From positions 1-6,631 of the forward strand of contig JALXCG010000292.1 of assembly GCA_026991065.1 (NCBI GenBank): a stretch of 6,631 bases of DNA, written 5' to 3'. The translations under genes were made by a program, and so were the position numbers. Below, piece by piece: positions 6,088 to 6,631 of this stretch. The number at the start of each line of letters is the position of its first letter. Position 1 is the first letter of the stretch. This DNA comes from JALXCG01 sp026991065 [NCBI: Gemmatimonadota bacterium]. GTDB lineage: Bacteria; GCA-2686955. The notes beneath the pieces are model-generated. The model was not told where the DNA came from. It searched no databases and saw only the letters and a list, made by a program, of their open reading frames with translations.

Positions 6088-6093
6088 TGCCAT

Positions 6094-6631
6094 GTGGTAA
6101 GTCGTTCCGAACGCATTCGACTGGGGGTCTTCCTGGTCGTTGCCCTGGGCGTTCTCCTGGGTAGCATCGGCGTGCTCTCCGGAAGCCGCCTGCTCGAAAA
6201 ACGGGCGGAGTATGAGATTCGCTTCACGGGTGCTTCCGTTACCGGTCTGGAGGTGGGCGCCGACGTGCGCTATCAGGGGGTGCGCGTTGGTCGAGTAGAG
6301 AAGATTCAGATCGACCCTGTGGATCTGCAAACGGTCGTGGTTCAACTCTCGCTGCAGCCGGAAACACCGATTCGGGTCGACACCGAGGCGTTGCTGCAGT
6401 ATCAGGGGATCACCGGCTTGAAGATGGTTGAGTTGCGCGCCGGCAATCCCCTGAGCCCTGTGCTCGCACCGGGAGGCGAGATCCGCGCGAGTAGCACCTT
6501 TGTGGACGAGATCGGCGAGCGCGCGGAGAACATCGCGGACCGTCTCGACCGTGTTCTTGAGGGCTTGGCCGGGGTGGTCGACACCAAAAACCGCCACCAT
6601 CTGACCACCCTTCTCAGCAACATCCAAACCC
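6094..6631 (+). CDS. MCE/MlaD-domain lipid transport protein (partial, C-terminus off right edge)
   Basis: From GTG 6094 the frame is open to the window end, giving 179 codons. A short basic N-terminus (VVSRSERIRL) leads into a single membrane segment at about residues 10-30. An MCE domain follows at about 39-115: the YEIRFTGASVTGLEVGADV strand pair, RYQGVRVGRV, and the LLQYQGITGLKMVELRAG block are characteristic. From about 130 a charged helical region begins (EIGERAENIADRLD), as in longer MCE proteins that form helical tunnels. By family knowledge such proteins sit anchored in the inner membrane, project into the periplasm and carry phospholipids with an MlaE-type permease and MlaF-type ATPase. 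Neither partner is upstream here; they may lie downstream. The start could instead be ATG 5935, adding 53 residues without a recognisable motif. Confidence 0.9.
   Translation, partial: MVSRSERIRLGVFLVVALGVLLGSIGVLSGSRLLEKRAEYEIRFTGASVTGLEVGADVRYQGVRVGRVEKIQIDPVDLQTVVVQLSLQPETPIRVDTEALLQYQGITGLKMVELRAGNPLSPVLAPGGEIRASSTFVDEIGERAENIADRLDRVLEGLAGVVDTKNRHHLTTLLSNIQT

Larger units (their letters stand above)
5830..6093. other. Divergent intergenic region between glgC and the MCE gene
   Basis: These 264 bases separate two divergent genes and should carry both promoters. Both strands are open in one frame here: minus in frame with glgC, plus in frame with the MCE gene from 5857. Neither product has a recognisable domain. 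No strong promoter, operator or terminator hairpin was found by eye. Confidence 0.5.

Noticed and set aside
5830-6627. Long minus-strand frame in phase with glgC, extending it to 687 codons.
   Set aside because: GlgC begins at its family N-terminus at 5829 with a GGAGG site. The extra part is antisense to a clear MCE domain and has no recognisable fold.

Overview
The window reads as a gene-dense piece of a bacterial chromosome of moderately high G+C. An MCE/MlaD-type protein indicates a cell with an outer membrane (Gram-negative plan). A probable UGA-decoded selenoprotein W-like gene implies a genome with the Sec machinery. Together with a plant/cyanobacterial-like GlgC and a DUF47-Pit phosphate module, this loosely suggests a deltaproteobacteria-like or related environmental lineage. 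The taxonomic call is weak, because no phylogenetic marker is present. No RNA gene, insertion sequence, CRISPR array or prophage was seen.

Layout, left to right. (1) 1-423, minus: N-terminal part of a membrane-anchored protein with a prepilin-like N-terminus, running off the left edge. A doubtful 44-codon frame (444-578, minus) lies just upstream. (2) 603-1202 and 1199-1915, plus: a HEAT-repeat protein overlapping by 4 bases (TTGA) with a SprT-like zinc metalloprotease. The 3' end of the SprT frame runs 171 bases antisense into the next gene. (3) 3640 down to 1745, minus: a probable three-gene unit. It comprises a 75-residue Rdx/SelW-like selenoprotein with an in-frame UGA, a DUF47 PhoU-like protein, and a PiT-family phosphate transporter. 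(4) 3861-4574, plus: an ApaH/PPP-like metallophosphoesterase, tail-to-tail with (5) 5829-4564, minus: GlgC, ADP-glucose pyrophosphorylase, the two genes overlapping by 11 bases. (6) 6094 to the right edge, plus: N-terminal part of an MCE-domain lipid-transport protein, divergent from glgC.

Working together: DUF47 plus Pit forms a recognised phosphate-uptake pair. GlgC makes the glucosyl donor for glycogen. The MCE protein would act with an ABC permease and ATPase encoded beyond the right edge or elsewhere. The main discovery is the selenoprotein. A normal gene call stops at codon 11, yet the sequence after the UGA continues as a clear Rdx-family protein. A 6-bp hairpin with an AGGUU loop sits at the expected bacterial SECIS distance. 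No gene-free stretch exceeds 300 bases; the longest is 5830-6093.
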